Part shown: positions 1 to 6,795 of the stretch, one piece after another | Numbering within the stretch: position 1 is the first letter of the stretch | How the letters are laid out: every line of letters begins with the position of its first letter | From: Candidatus Omnitrophota bacterium | GTDB taxonomy: Bacteria > Omnitrophota > Gorgyraeia > 2-01-FULL-45-10 | Direction: 5' to 3' | DNA length: 9,566 nt | Assembly: GCA_022703295.1 (NCBI GenBank) | Contig: JAKLDX010000030.1 | Span: 1-9,566, forward strand | Translations under genes and position numbers: made by a program | Notes under the pieces: generated by a model | Seen by the model: only the letters and a program-made list of their open reading frames with translations | Databases searched by the model: none | Told to the model about the DNA's origin: nothing

Positions 1-336
1 AATGATAATATGCTGAAGGAGATCAGGAAAAAGGGCGGCAGGATAGATGATGTGTATTATTGTATTCATAGGAAGGAAGAGGATTGCCTCTGCAGAAAAC
101 CGAGGACAGGCCTGCTCGAACAGGCGGCCGGAAAGCACAAGATAGATTTTAAGCAAAGTTTTTTCATAGGAGACAGCGAGGTGGACGTGATTGCCGGGAA
201 AAATACAGGATGTAAGATGGTGTTTGTGCTGTCCGGAAAAACGCCGCGCGGGGAGATGGAAGGCTGGGCGCTGAAGCCCGATCATGTATCTGATGACCTG
301 CTCGGCGCGGTTAAGTGGATATCGGGGGCGGAATGA
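1..336 (+). CDS. GmhB/HisB-N type HAD phosphatase, 3' part only
   Basis: This is the C-terminal part of a HAD-superfamily phosphatase resembling D-glycero-D-manno-heptose-1,7-bisphosphate 7-phosphatase (GmhB), which removes the C7 phosphate while the ADP-heptose precursor of LPS is made in the cytoplasm. The frame is open from base 1, so the true start and the nucleophile motif DxDGT lie outside the window; the ATG at 10 is internal. Visible features are a Cys-x-His then Cys-x-Cys zinc-loop pattern (YYCIH, then DCLCRKP), the motif III lysine in CRKP, and the acid motif IV (FIGDSEVD). The zinc-type cysteines favour the GmhB/HisB-N branch over other HADs. The stop overlaps the next gene's start as ATGA. 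The actual substrate could be another sugar bisphosphate or histidinol phosphate, but the glycosyltransferase neighbours favour an envelope role. Confidence 0.85.
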   Translation, partial: NDNMLKEIRKKGGRIDDVYYCIHRKEEDCLCRKPRTGLLEQAAGKHKIDFKQSFFIGDSEVDVIAGKNTGCKMVFVLSGKTPRGEMEGWALKPDHVSDDLLGAVKWISGAE

Positions 337-1049
337 AAAAGATAAAGGGCGTATCATTTTTTTGCCCGGCGTATTACGACGCGGATAATATAGAAAAAGT
401 GATAGATAAGGCGGCAAAAGTGCTCCCGCTTTTTTGCGAGGATTACGAGATGGTCGTGATAAACGACGGCAGCCCGGACCATACGGGACGCGTGCTGGAT
501 TCGCTCACCGCGAAGTACCGGAAGCTCAAGGTCATTCATCATCCGCGCAATCTGGGGTACGCGCAGGCGCTGAAGACAGGTTTCGCGAACGCCAATAAAT
601 TCGACCTGATACTTTTCACTGACGGCGACGATCAGTATGACGTTAATTATTTCAACGACATGATAGAGCACCTGAACGATTACGACGCCGTAATAACCTA
701 TAGAAGGAAGAACGGTAATAGCTTTACCCGGAGGCTTGTATCCTGGACATTTAACAGGATACTGAATTTTCTCTACCTTCATCCGTACAAAGACCTGAGC
801 TGTGCTTTCAGGCTTGTGCGAAAGAAGGATATCGAAGACATGGAACTGAAATCCACAAGTCCGTTCCTGCCGGTCGAAGTTATACTTAAATTGCATAAAA
901 AGAAACTCAGGATAAAAGAGATCCCGATAGAGACCAGGCGCAGGGCGCATGGCCGCTCGACATCTGTGCTGCCCAGAAATTTCAGCGGTGTAATTAAGGA
1001 TATGATCAAGATAAGGTTATTCTCGTTTAATGCTAAAGGTAACAGATAG
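333..1049 (+). CDS. Family 2 glycosyltransferase (DPM1-like)
   Basis: This is a 238-residue GT2 glycosyltransferase with a GT-A fold, predicted to move a sugar from a nucleotide-sugar donor to a lipid-phosphate or similar acceptor at the inner face of the membrane. Seen directly: an N-terminal strand ending in CPAYYDADN (about residues 11-19), the nucleotide-binding NDGSPD (44-49), the RNLGYAQALKTGF helix (72-84), and the metal-binding acidic motif TDGDDQ (96-101). A basic segment with HGRSTS lies near the C-terminus, as in polyprenol-phosphate mannosyl- and glucosyltransferases. No transmembrane helix is obvious, so it is the short, DPM1-like form. The ATG at 333 was chosen over a GTG at 315 because it makes a 4-base ATGA overlap with the upstream gene, has a G-rich GGGGGCGG stretch just upstream, and starts at the normal family N-terminus. 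The acceptor cannot be told from sequence. Confidence 0.9.
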   Translation: MKKIKGVSFFCPAYYDADNIEKVIDKAAKVLPLFCEDYEMVVINDGSPDHTGRVLDSLTAKYRKLKVIHHPRNLGYAQALKTGFANANKFDLILFTDGDDQYDVNYFNDMIEHLNDYDAVITYRRKNGNSFTRRLVSWTFNRILNFLYLHPYKDLSCAFRLVRKKDIEDMELKSTSPFLPVEVILKLHKKKLRIKEIPIETRRRAHGRSTSVLPRNFSGVIKDMIKIRLFSFNAKGNR

Positions 1050-2193
1050 TTTAGACATATTAAAAGGCCTGATACAGACAAGGTGTTTTCCGGCGTTTGG
1101 CGGTATCCCGGCACCGCGCGTGATAGCTTATACCGTTACATGGAGATGCAACGCCGGCTGCGATATGTGCGGGGTAAAGAATGTAGATAAAAAACTGAAG
1201 GACCCCGGCAGGGAGCTGACGGCCGCCGATATAGATAAAATATTCACCGATCCTTTTCTCAGGAAACCGGACCTTATAAGGTTCACCGGAGGCGAGCCGT
1301 TCCTGAAAGAGGATTTCATCGGTATAGTCGAAAATATAATCAAAAATACGAAAACCAAGATCTACTATATAACCACTAACGGTTTCTACGGTGACAGGAT
1401 TTCAGAGCTTGTCGAACGCCTTGCCCCAAAGACAAGAAACCTTGTGATACAGATATCTCTCGATGCCATAGGCGATGCCCATGACAGGATACGCAAAATT
1501 CCCGGACTTTACGACAGGGTCGTCCGGGCGCTTGAAGGCCTGAAGAAACTGAAAACCAAACACGCATTTTCTTTCGGCGTAAATCAGACCGTGACCATAG
1601 ACACTGCGCGATACATAGACGACATCGCGGCATTATGTGAAAGGATGGGCTGCGACCACAAGGTATATATGGGCCAGGATGTCCATGAGAGCGATATACT
1701 GGAGGGCGACGCCCTGCGGCCGGAGCTTGCCCTGGTATCTAATCCCGATAAAAAGGATATAGAGCTTTTATATGAAAAGATCCGGAGGCATTATGATAAG
1801 AAAAGGCAGAACGTGAAAAGGTCGTTATCTCTTCCGGAATATCTATGGAGGGCGGTAGAAGACACGGTTATCCTGGGGAGCAAGAACAGGCTGCTATTTG
1901 ACCGTGCCTTTCCGAATCCCCGGTGCCTGGCCATGTTCTTTTACCTGAGAATGCTGCCGGATGGCACGATCATGCCGTGCACGCTGAGGCCCAGGGCAAT
2001 AGGAAATCTTAAAGATAATAGTTTCACCGAAATATGGAAATCGAAAAAAGCTAATGATGCGAGGATGTCCGTAAAGCACTGCAAGGGCTGCTGGGTTGAA
2101 TGCGATATCGTCCCGAACATAGCTTATTCTTTCGGTACGATGCGTAAGCTGGCCGGGGAACTGCTAATGCCTAAAAAAGAAAGGAGCGTATGA
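1030..2193 (+). CDS. Radical SAM protein with SPASM-like C-terminal Cys cluster
   Basis: This is a 387-residue radical S-adenosylmethionine enzyme. The [4Fe-4S]/SAM motif CxxxCxxC is at C40, C44 and C47 (RCNAGCDMC), followed by the SAM-contacting GGEP at 87-90 (RFTGGEPFL). The C-terminal part carries C299-x12-G-x4-C317, which fits the opening of a SPASM auxiliary-cluster domain, then C351, C354 and C358. A further CxxxC and last Cys of a full SPASM motif are not seen, so one auxiliary cluster or a variant arrangement is likely. SPASM enzymes modify peptides, proteins or small molecules; the substrate here is unknown. The start overlaps the glycosyltransferase gene by 20 bases and has only a weak AAGG at about 14 bases, so translation probably depends on coupling. 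The neighbours on both sides are glycosyltransferases, suggesting (inference) a cofactor, lipid or glycan modification in the same pathway. Confidence 0.88.
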   Translation: MLKVTDSLDILKGLIQTRCFPAFGGIPAPRVIAYTVTWRCNAGCDMCGVKNVDKKLKDPGRELTAADIDKIFTDPFLRKPDLIRFTGGEPFLKEDFIGIVENIIKNTKTKIYYITTNGFYGDRISELVERLAPKTRNLVIQISLDAIGDAHDRIRKIPGLYDRVVRALEGLKKLKTKHAFSFGVNQTVTIDTARYIDDIAALCERMGCDHKVYMGQDVHESDILEGDALRPELALVSNPDKKDIELLYEKIRRHYDKKRQNVKRSLSLPEYLWRAVEDTVILGSKNRLLFDRAFPNPRCLAMFFYLRMLPDGTIMPCTLRPRAIGNLKDNSFTEIWKSKKANDARMSVKHCKGCWVECDIVPNIAYSFGTMRKLAGELLMPKKERSV

Positions 2194-3320
2194 AAAAAAT
2201 ACTGGTTGTTTACGCTACGGCAGGAATAGGACATAAAAAAGCGTCGCTTGCCGTGAGAGATGCGCTTAAAGAAATAGCGCCGGAAGATACGGAAATAAAG
2301 ACGGTCGACGTGCTTGATTATACCGACGATTTCTTTAAGATAGCCTATCTTAAATTTTATCTTATAATGGTAAACCGCCTGCCGCTTTTATGGGGGCTCT
2401 TATATTATCTTTCCGATAATCGGTTTTTTGACATGCTGACTTCCGGGGTCAGAAAATTCGGCGATATGATGAACGCAAAAAAATTTGCCGAGTTTTTAGC
2501 CACCTGGAAACCCGACGTGGTTGTATCCACCCATTTTTTAGCGAGCGAGATCGTCTCGGAATCGAAGAAAAGGAAGATGACCGATACCCGCCTGATAACG
2601 GTGGTTACCGATTACAAACTGCACTCGTGGTGGGTTGCCGGACTGACCGATACATATGTAGTGGGAAGCGATGATGCGAAGCGCGATCTTTTAAGGTGGG
2701 GGGTGGACCCTTTGCGGATAAAGGTGCTCGGCATACCGGCCCAGCCTATATTCTCGAAAAAGCTCGATGAGAAAAGCATATCTGAAAGGATCGGATTTAA
2801 ACAGGGCGTATTTACCATTCTTGTCATAGGCGGCGGGTTCGGCGTGGGGCCGATTGAATCTATTATCAGGATAATCGGCGGTATTTCAAAACCCGTACAG
2901 ATCATAGCTGTATGCGGCCATAATAGCGAGCTCGTAAAAAAGCTTGAGTCGCTTAAGAGCAGCATAAAGGGACAGCTTCATATCTTAGGCTTTGTCGATA
3001 ACGTATATGAATATATGGAAATTTCCGATATCCTGATCTCGAAATCGGGAGGGATAACGGTTGCGGAGAGCCTTTCAAAGGGCCTGCCGATGATAATCAT
3101 ATCTCCCATAATGGGCCAGGAGACCCGCAACAGCGAATTTCTTACGGGACACAACGCCGCGATCAGGCTGTCGGACCTGTCTGAATTGGCCGGAGTTCTG
3201 GAAGACCTGATAACCAATCCCGAAAAGATAAAAAAGCTTCGGGATGCGATCGATACCATAAAAAAGCCATCCGCCTGTTATGATGTTGCGCACCTGGCGA
3301 TTGAGATGACCGGTAAATGA
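2190..3320 (+). CDS. UgtP/MGDG synthase-like GT28 glycosyltransferase
   Basis: This 376-residue protein resembles the MGDG synthase/UgtP (YpfP) group of family GT28, peripheral membrane enzymes that add glucose or galactose from UDP-sugar to diacylglycerol to form glycolipids. The N-terminal MGDG-synthase-like domain begins with YATAGIGHKKAS (residues 8-19), with the glycine-rich GxGH at 12-15. VVTDYKLHSWW (138-148) matches the VTDF-x-x-H-x-x-W pattern of UgtP. The C-terminal GT-B domain has GGGFG (214-218) and the donor-binding KSGGITVAESLSKGLP (285-300), followed by the Gln/Glu pair in MGQET (308-312). Length fits the family. The start overlaps the radical SAM stop as ATGA, with AAGGAG three bases upstream of the ATG. 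The sugar and the lipid acceptor are not decided by sequence; MurG is less likely because the N-terminal domain is of the MGDG type. Confidence 0.85.
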   Translation: MKKILVVYATAGIGHKKASLAVRDALKEIAPEDTEIKTVDVLDYTDDFFKIAYLKFYLIMVNRLPLLWGLLYYLSDNRFFDMLTSGVRKFGDMMNAKKFAEFLATWKPDVVVSTHFLASEIVSESKKRKMTDTRLITVVTDYKLHSWWVAGLTDTYVVGSDDAKRDLLRWGVDPLRIKVLGIPAQPIFSKKLDEKSISERIGFKQGVFTILVIGGGFGVGPIESIIRIIGGISKPVQIIAVCGHNSELVKKLESLKSSIKGQLHILGFVDNVYEYMEISDILISKSGGITVAESLSKGLPMIIISPIMGQETRNSEFLTGHNAAIRLSDLSELAGVLEDLITNPEKIKKLRDAIDTIKKPSACYDVAHLAIEMTGK

Positions 3321-3329
3321 GGTTTTGGC

Positions 3330-4010
3330 ATGAACGAAGAATTAAAAGAAGTAGTAGGGTTTTTGAGAGCTTACATCGAACTTGAGAGAGAGTCCGGTAC
3401 GGCGGAATTTTTTGGCGCCATGGCGCCAAAAGACGACTCCGTAAAGGCTCATATCGGGCAGGATCTGGAGGCCTTAAAAAAAGAGGTGGCGCTATGCGCT
3501 AACTGCGACCTCTCTGCGACAAGGCTGAATGTGGTATTCGGCTCCGGAGATCCAAAAGCGGAGCTCATGTTCATAGGGGAGGCCCCGGGCGCGGAAGAAG
3601 ATATACAGGGCCTGCCTTTCGTGGGCCGGGCCGGGCAGCTTCTGACAAAAATAATCGAGGCCATGGGCATGAAGAGGTCCGACGTATATATAGCGAACAT
3701 ATTGAAGTGCAGGCCGCCTAATAACAGGATACCGCTTCCTACCGAGATACTCGCTTGCGAGGAAAACGTCAGGCGGCAGGTCGAAATAATAAAACCAAAG
3801 GTCATCTGTACTTTGGGGAAGTTCGCAAGCCAGACGCTGTTAAAGACCCAGACTCCTATCAGCGCGTTAAGAGGAAAATTCCAGGAATATAACGGAATAA
3901 AAGTTATGCCTACATTTCACCCCGCATACCTATTGAGAAATCCTCAGGACAAGAAGTTGGTGTGGGAAGACATGAAGAAAGTTAAGAAAGAGCTCAAGCT
4001 ACCAGAATAA
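3330..4010 (+). CDS. Type-4 (Fe-S) uracil-DNA glycosylase
   Basis: This is a family 4 uracil-DNA glycosylase (226 residues), which excises uracil from DNA at the first step of base-excision repair. Four cysteines suited to hold a [4Fe-4S] cluster are C56, C59, C127 and C143; the spacings (2, 67 and 15 intervening residues) match those I recall for the Thermus family-4 enzyme. The active-site motif GEAPGAEED is at 83-91 and the C-terminal HPAYLLRNP loop at 197-205. The first 40 or so residues are an N-terminal extension relative to the shortest family members, rich in charged residues, and of a kind found in many bacteria. GAGG overlapping the previous gene's stop supplies the ribosome binding site for the ATG at 3330. 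M31 is an alternative start, but no better ribosome binding site precedes it and the open frame and spacing support the longer form. A 22-base perfect palindrome lies inside the gene. Confidence 0.92.
   Translation: MNEELKEVVGFLRAYIELERESGTAEFFGAMAPKDDSVKAHIGQDLEALKKEVALCANCDLSATRLNVVFGSGDPKAELMFIGEAPGAEEDIQGLPFVGRAGQLLTKIIEAMGMKRSDVYIANILKCRPPNNRIPLPTEILACEENVRRQVEIIKPKVICTLGKFASQTLLKTQTPISALRGKFQEYNGIKVMPTFHPAYLLRNPQDKKLVWEDMKKVKKELKLPE
3410..3431. repeat. 22-base perfect palindrome inside the UDG gene
   Basis: TTTTGGCGCCA is followed directly by its reverse complement TGGCGCCAAAA, giving a gap-free palindrome centred between 3420 and 3421. It lies over codons 28-34 (FGAMAPK) of the uracil-DNA glycosylase. 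It could be an operator or protein-binding site, or a chance product of codon choice; nothing in the window decides this. Confidence 0.6.
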
Positions 4011-4013
4011 ACA

Positions 4014-6014
4014 ATGCCTAAATTTGTCGAAGTCGCGATAGCTTTACCCATAGACAGGATATTCCACTATTCGGTCCCGGAAATCCTTTCCAACGATATA
4101 GCTGTAGGCAAGAGGGTCTTCGTTCCTTTCCAGAACAGGACAGTCGTCGGTTATGCGGTGGGCTTCAGCGAAAAAGCCGATGTGGAAGGCGTGAAGAGCA
4201 TAATCTCAATTATCGATAAGGAGCCTATCCTGAACGAAGAGATGCTCAAGCTTACCAGATGGATAAAGGATAATTATTTCTGTTCCTGGGGAGAGGCTAT
4301 TGCGGCCGCGATACCGGGAGGGATAAAAAAAGGAAAGGTCTCTCTCGGCGAAAGGATAAAAGAGCCTAATATAAAAGTAGAGGATTTTCCCAGGTCTAAG
4401 GCGCATGTGCTGACGGATGAGCAGTCGAAGGCGTTGAAATCGGTATTGGAGGCGATAGATAAAAAAGAGTACAGGACGTTCCTGTTGTACGGCATAACGT
4501 CAAGCGGCAAGACGGAAATTTATCTGCAGGCTATAGAGGAGATGCTGGCCAAAGGCAGGCAGGCCATAGTCCTGGTGCCGGAAATCTCCCTCACTCCCCA
4601 GACCATAGAAAGATTCGTTTCCAGGTTCGGCGCGAATGTGGCCGTTGTACATTCGGCCCTGACGCCCGCTAAAAGGTTCCTGGAATGGAAGAAGATCAAG
4701 GACGGTAAAGTCCAGATCGTAGTAGGGGCGCGTTCGGCCATATTCAGCCCCATGACCAACCTCGGCCTTATAATAATAGACGAGGAACACGAAACCACAT
4801 ATAAACAGGACGATGTCCCGCGATACCACGCGCGCGATGTCGCCGAAGAGAGGGCGAAGCTTAATAACTGCCCCTTGATACTCGGCAGCGCGACCCCTTC
4901 GCTTGAGTCTTACTATAGAGCCAAGCATGGCGAGTACAAGTTGATAAAGCTGACTAAACGCATAGATGAGAGGCTTCTGCCCAAGGTCAAGATCGTAGAT
5001 ATGAGGATGGAGCTGGCGACAAGAAAAAGGATAGAGATATTCTCAAAAGTGTTGCTTGACGCTATCGATAAGACGCTTAAGAACGGCAAGCAGGCCATAA
5101 TATTCCTCAACAGGCGGGGATTTTCCACATTCGTTAACTGCAAAAGATGCGGGCTTGTCCTGAAATGTAAGAGATGCGATACTGTATTGGTGTATCATTT
5201 CGAGAAAAAGAAGCTGATATGCCATTATTGCGATTACACTATACAACCGCCCGATATATGCCCTAAATGCCGGAGCAGTTACATAAGGTATTTCGGGCTC
5301 GGCACGGAAAAGGTGGAATCCGAGATAAACCACAATTTTGCTCACGCCCGCATAGCCAGAATGGATTCGGATACCACCGCCAAGAGCGGCTCTCATGACA
5401 GGATATTGAATGAATTCAAGAACGGACGGGTGAATATGCTTGTCGGAACACAGATGATAGCCAAGGGGCTGGACTTTCCCGCGGTCACGCTTGTGGGAGT
5501 GGTATCAGCGGACGTCACTCTGAACATACCGGATTTCAGGTCAAGCGAGCGCACCTTCAACCTTCTTACGCAGGTTGGCGGGAGGGCAGGCAGGGGCGAG
5601 GACGGCGGCGAGGTTATAGTACAAACCTACGCGCCGGACCATTATGCCATACTCGCCGCGGCAAAACACGACTATGAAAAATTTTATCAGGAGGAGATCG
5701 TTTCGCGTAAAGAACTTTTGTTCCCGCCTTTCATAAATCTGGTAAAGATTACTGTCAGGGCGAGGAACGAGGAGCTTACCTCGAAGACGGCCTCCGAGCT
5801 GGCGCTCGCCATACGCGGCGCGGACCCGGCTATGAAAGTGGCAGGGCCGGCGCCCGCACCAATTACTAGAATACGCGGATATTTCAGGTATAATATATTG
5901 GTGAAGGATAAGGACAGGCTTGTCATGGTGGCCCTTCTCAGGAAAGTGCTGCCGCTCTTCAAAAGGCCGCACGGTGTCCTGATAGCGGTAGATGTGGACC
6001 CGATCTCTATGTGA
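4014..6014 (+). CDS. priA: Primosomal replication-restart helicase PriA
   Basis: PriA is a 3'-to-5' superfamily 2 DNA helicase that recognises abandoned forks and reloads the replicative helicase. This 666-residue copy (E. coli PriA is 732) has all the landmarks in order. The N-terminal 3'-DNA-binding domain begins VEVAIALPIDRIFHYSVP. Walker A is GITSSGKT (160-167), the Walker B box is DEEH (256-259), and GSATP follows at 291-295. Eight cysteines form two zinc sites: C376/C379, C385/C388, C403/C406 and C416/C419. Helicase motif V is GTQMIAKGLDFP (478-489) and motif VI QVGGRAGRG (520-528). The C-terminal domain extends to the end. Walker A has Ser where many PriAs have Gly (GSGKT), which should not affect function. 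The ATG lies 3 bases after the UDG stop with no clear Shine-Dalgarno, so translation is probably coupled to the upstream gene. No def gene follows, unlike the common priA-def-fmt order. Confidence 0.97.
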   Translation: MPKFVEVAIALPIDRIFHYSVPEILSNDIAVGKRVFVPFQNRTVVGYAVGFSEKADVEGVKSIISIIDKEPILNEEMLKLTRWIKDNYFCSWGEAIAAAIPGGIKKGKVSLGERIKEPNIKVEDFPRSKAHVLTDEQSKALKSVLEAIDKKEYRTFLLYGITSSGKTEIYLQAIEEMLAKGRQAIVLVPEISLTPQTIERFVSRFGANVAVVHSALTPAKRFLEWKKIKDGKVQIVVGARSAIFSPMTNLGLIIIDEEHETTYKQDDVPRYHARDVAEERAKLNNCPLILGSATPSLESYYRAKHGEYKLIKLTKRIDERLLPKVKIVDMRMELATRKRIEIFSKVLLDAIDKTLKNGKQAIIFLNRRGFSTFVNCKRCGLVLKCKRCDTVLVYHFEKKKLICHYCDYTIQPPDICPKCRSSYIRYFGLGTEKVESEINHNFAHARIARMDSDTTAKSGSHDRILNEFKNGRVNMLVGTQMIAKGLDFPAVTLVGVVSADVTLNIPDFRSSERTFNLLTQVGGRAGRGEDGGEVIVQTYAPDHYAILAAAKHDYEKFYQEEIVSRKELLFPPFINLVKITVRARNEELTSKTASELALAIRGADPAMKVAGPAPAPITRIRGYFRYNILVKDKDRLVMVALLRKVLPLFKRPHGVLIAVDVDPISM

Positions 6015-6027
6015 GGAGAGGGGTAAG

Positions 6028-6218
6028 ATTTTTTCGTCACAGCGCTTAAATGTGCTGTGGCGAGTGGTTCGCAGCCGACGCGAAAATTCCCCAGCGTGGA
6101 ATTTTCGCTAGAAAAAATTTCTCGCTCGCATAGATTTAAACGACAGCACCATGCCCGCTCGAAATTTTACTCCCTGCTCACCACATCGCCACATCACATT
6201 CCAGCAGGTGCGAAAAAT
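6028..6218. repeat. Long imperfect inverted-repeat element, copy 1
   Basis: This element fills most of the 225-base gap between priA and the small coiled-coil gene. The outer ends pair as ATTTTTTCG (6028-6036) with CGAAAAAT (6211-6218). Further in, 6049-6067 (AATGTGCTGTGGCGAGTGG) is nearly the reverse complement of 6181-6200, with one mismatch and one bulged base. A separate perfect hairpin occupies 6080-6108. The same element recurs at 6607-6783: 6049-6072 matches 6631-6654 with one difference, and 6174-6200 matches 6734-6760 with one difference, while the middle is 22 bases longer here. It encodes no convincing protein. It looks like a dispersed structured repeat (MITE- or REP/BIME-like) or a structured RNA; no transposase or clear target duplication is visible. 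Confidence 0.85.
6080..6108. repeat. Central hairpin of repeat copy 1
   Basis: GCGAAAATTCC (6080-6090) and GGAATTTTCGC (6098-6108) form a perfect 11-base stem around a 7-base loop. No run of T follows directly, so it is not a typical intrinsic terminator. The equivalent hairpin of copy 2 has a different stem sequence that still pairs fully, which argues that the fold itself is kept. Confidence 0.75.
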
Positions 6219-6239
6219 TCATGAGGGAGAAGCAGGGGA

Positions 6240-6608
6240 ATGAAAGCTTATAAAATTATACGGATTGTTTTAGCCATATCTGTCATGGCGTGGTGCGGGA
6301 ACTGCTATGCGGCGCAGAAAAAGGGCGACGATAAGGATGAAATGCGCAAGAAGTATGAAAGAGAAGAGGCGGCCCAAAGGAAGGAATTGGCTAACGAAGA
6401 GAGGGCCCTGCAGATATACGAGACCAAACTGAACTATCTGAAAAAGCGTCAGATAGAAAAAGACAGCGAGTTTACGAAGATGCAGACGGAAGAAGACATA
6501 CAGAACCTGAAGAGGAAAATAGCGGCATTGAACCAAAAAAAGCAGCAGGCTCAGGACCGGCTGGATGAGATAATAAGAAGGAGCAAGGCGCGGCAGGCGA
6601 TGGAGTGA
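6240..6608 (+). CDS. Small secreted coiled-coil protein, unknown function
   Basis: This is a 122-residue protein of no family I recognise. It opens with a Sec signal peptide: a positive start (MKAYKIIR), a hydrophobic core (IVLAISVMAW) and a likely signal peptidase I site after CYA or CYAA (residue 24 or 25). No good lipobox is present. Nearly all of the rest is highly charged and helical, rich in Lys, Glu, Gln and Arg with regularly spaced Leu/Ile, as expected for a long coiled coil (roughly residues 33-118). It should therefore lie in the periplasm or outside the cell, perhaps as an oligomeric structural or chaperone-like protein (inference). The ATG is preceded by GGGAGAAGCAGGGGA, which offers a usable ribosome binding site. 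The gene is bracketed on both sides by copies of the same inverted-repeat element and occupies the place where def often sits. Confidence 0.75.
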   Translation: MKAYKIIRIVLAISVMAWCGNCYAAQKKGDDKDEMRKKYEREEAAQRKELANEERALQIYETKLNYLKKRQIEKDSEFTKMQTEEDIQNLKRKIAALNQKKQQAQDRLDEIIRRSKARQAME

Positions 6609-6783
6609 AATTTTTTTGCCACAGCTAGTTAATGTGCTGTGTCGAGTGGTTCGCTCAGGACGCGGAATTTTGGACCATGCCAAAATTCCGCTCCGTAAAA
6701 TTTCTCGTACGCTGCCTCGAAATTTTAACGCGTCTGCTCACCACGTCGCCACATCACATTTCGGCAAGACGCGAAAAATTTTG
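6607..6783. repeat. Long imperfect inverted-repeat element, copy 2
   Basis: This second copy runs from the stop codon of the coiled-coil gene to just before the fmt ribosome binding site. The T-rich left end (6611-6617) can pair with the A-rich GCGAAAAATTTT (6771-6782). AATGTGCTGTG (from 6631) opposes CACATCACATT (ending 6760), and the C-T mismatch in this stem is the same as in copy 1. TAAAATTT (6696-6703) opposes AAATTTTA (6720-6727). A perfect hairpin lies at 6662-6691. Relative to copy 1 the orientation is the same and the centre is 22 bases shorter. The ends are blurred by A/T runs, so the borders are approximate. Confidence 0.85.
6662..6691. repeat. Central hairpin of repeat copy 2
   Basis: GCGGAATTTTGG (6662-6673) and CCAAAATTCCGC (6680-6691) form a perfect 12-base stem with a 6-base loop, ACCATG. 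The stem differs from that of copy 1 at several paired positions (for example an A:T pair there is G:C here), yet pairing is complete in both. Confidence 0.75.
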
Positions 6784-6795
6784 TAAGGAGATGAA

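Noticed and set aside
315..335. GTG at 315 as start of the GT2 gene
   Set aside because: It would add six residues not expected in the family; the ATG at 333 overlaps the upstream stop as ATGA and has a G-rich ribosome binding stretch.
10..336. A complete 108-residue phosphatase starting at the ATG at 10
   Set aside because: The frame is open to the window edge and the nucleophile motif of HAD enzymes is missing, so this is the end of a longer gene.
354..950. A 198-codon open frame on the minus strand opposite the GT2 gene
   Set aside because: It is a shadow of a well-recognised gene; its translation has no motif, and it has no promoter or ribosome binding site.
6080..6108. Rho-independent terminator after priA
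   Set aside because: The stem is A/T-rich and no T run follows it; the T-rich stretch at 6029-6034 precedes it instead.
6151..6243. A 30-codon open frame inside repeat copy 1 whose TGA overlaps the ATG of the coiled-coil gene
   Set aside because: It lies wholly within the repeat, lacks a ribosome binding site, and the matching stretch of copy 2 is interrupted by a TAA, so it is not kept as a reading frame.
6270..6683. A 137-codon minus-strand frame across the coiled-coil gene and into repeat copy 2
   Set aside because: The plus-strand frame has a clean signal peptide and coiled-coil pattern; the antisense product is Arg/Leu-rich with no domain, as expected from antisense of Lys/Glu codons.
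6670..6701. Promoter for fmt inside repeat copy 2 (TTGGAC with TAAAAT)
   Set aside because: The spacing is 20 bases and both boxes are weak and lie within stem sequences, so they are better explained by the repeat.
6028..6783. Reading the two repeats as a CRISPR array
   Set aside because: There are only two long, diverged copies around a protein gene, with no short regular repeats or spacers and no cas genes.
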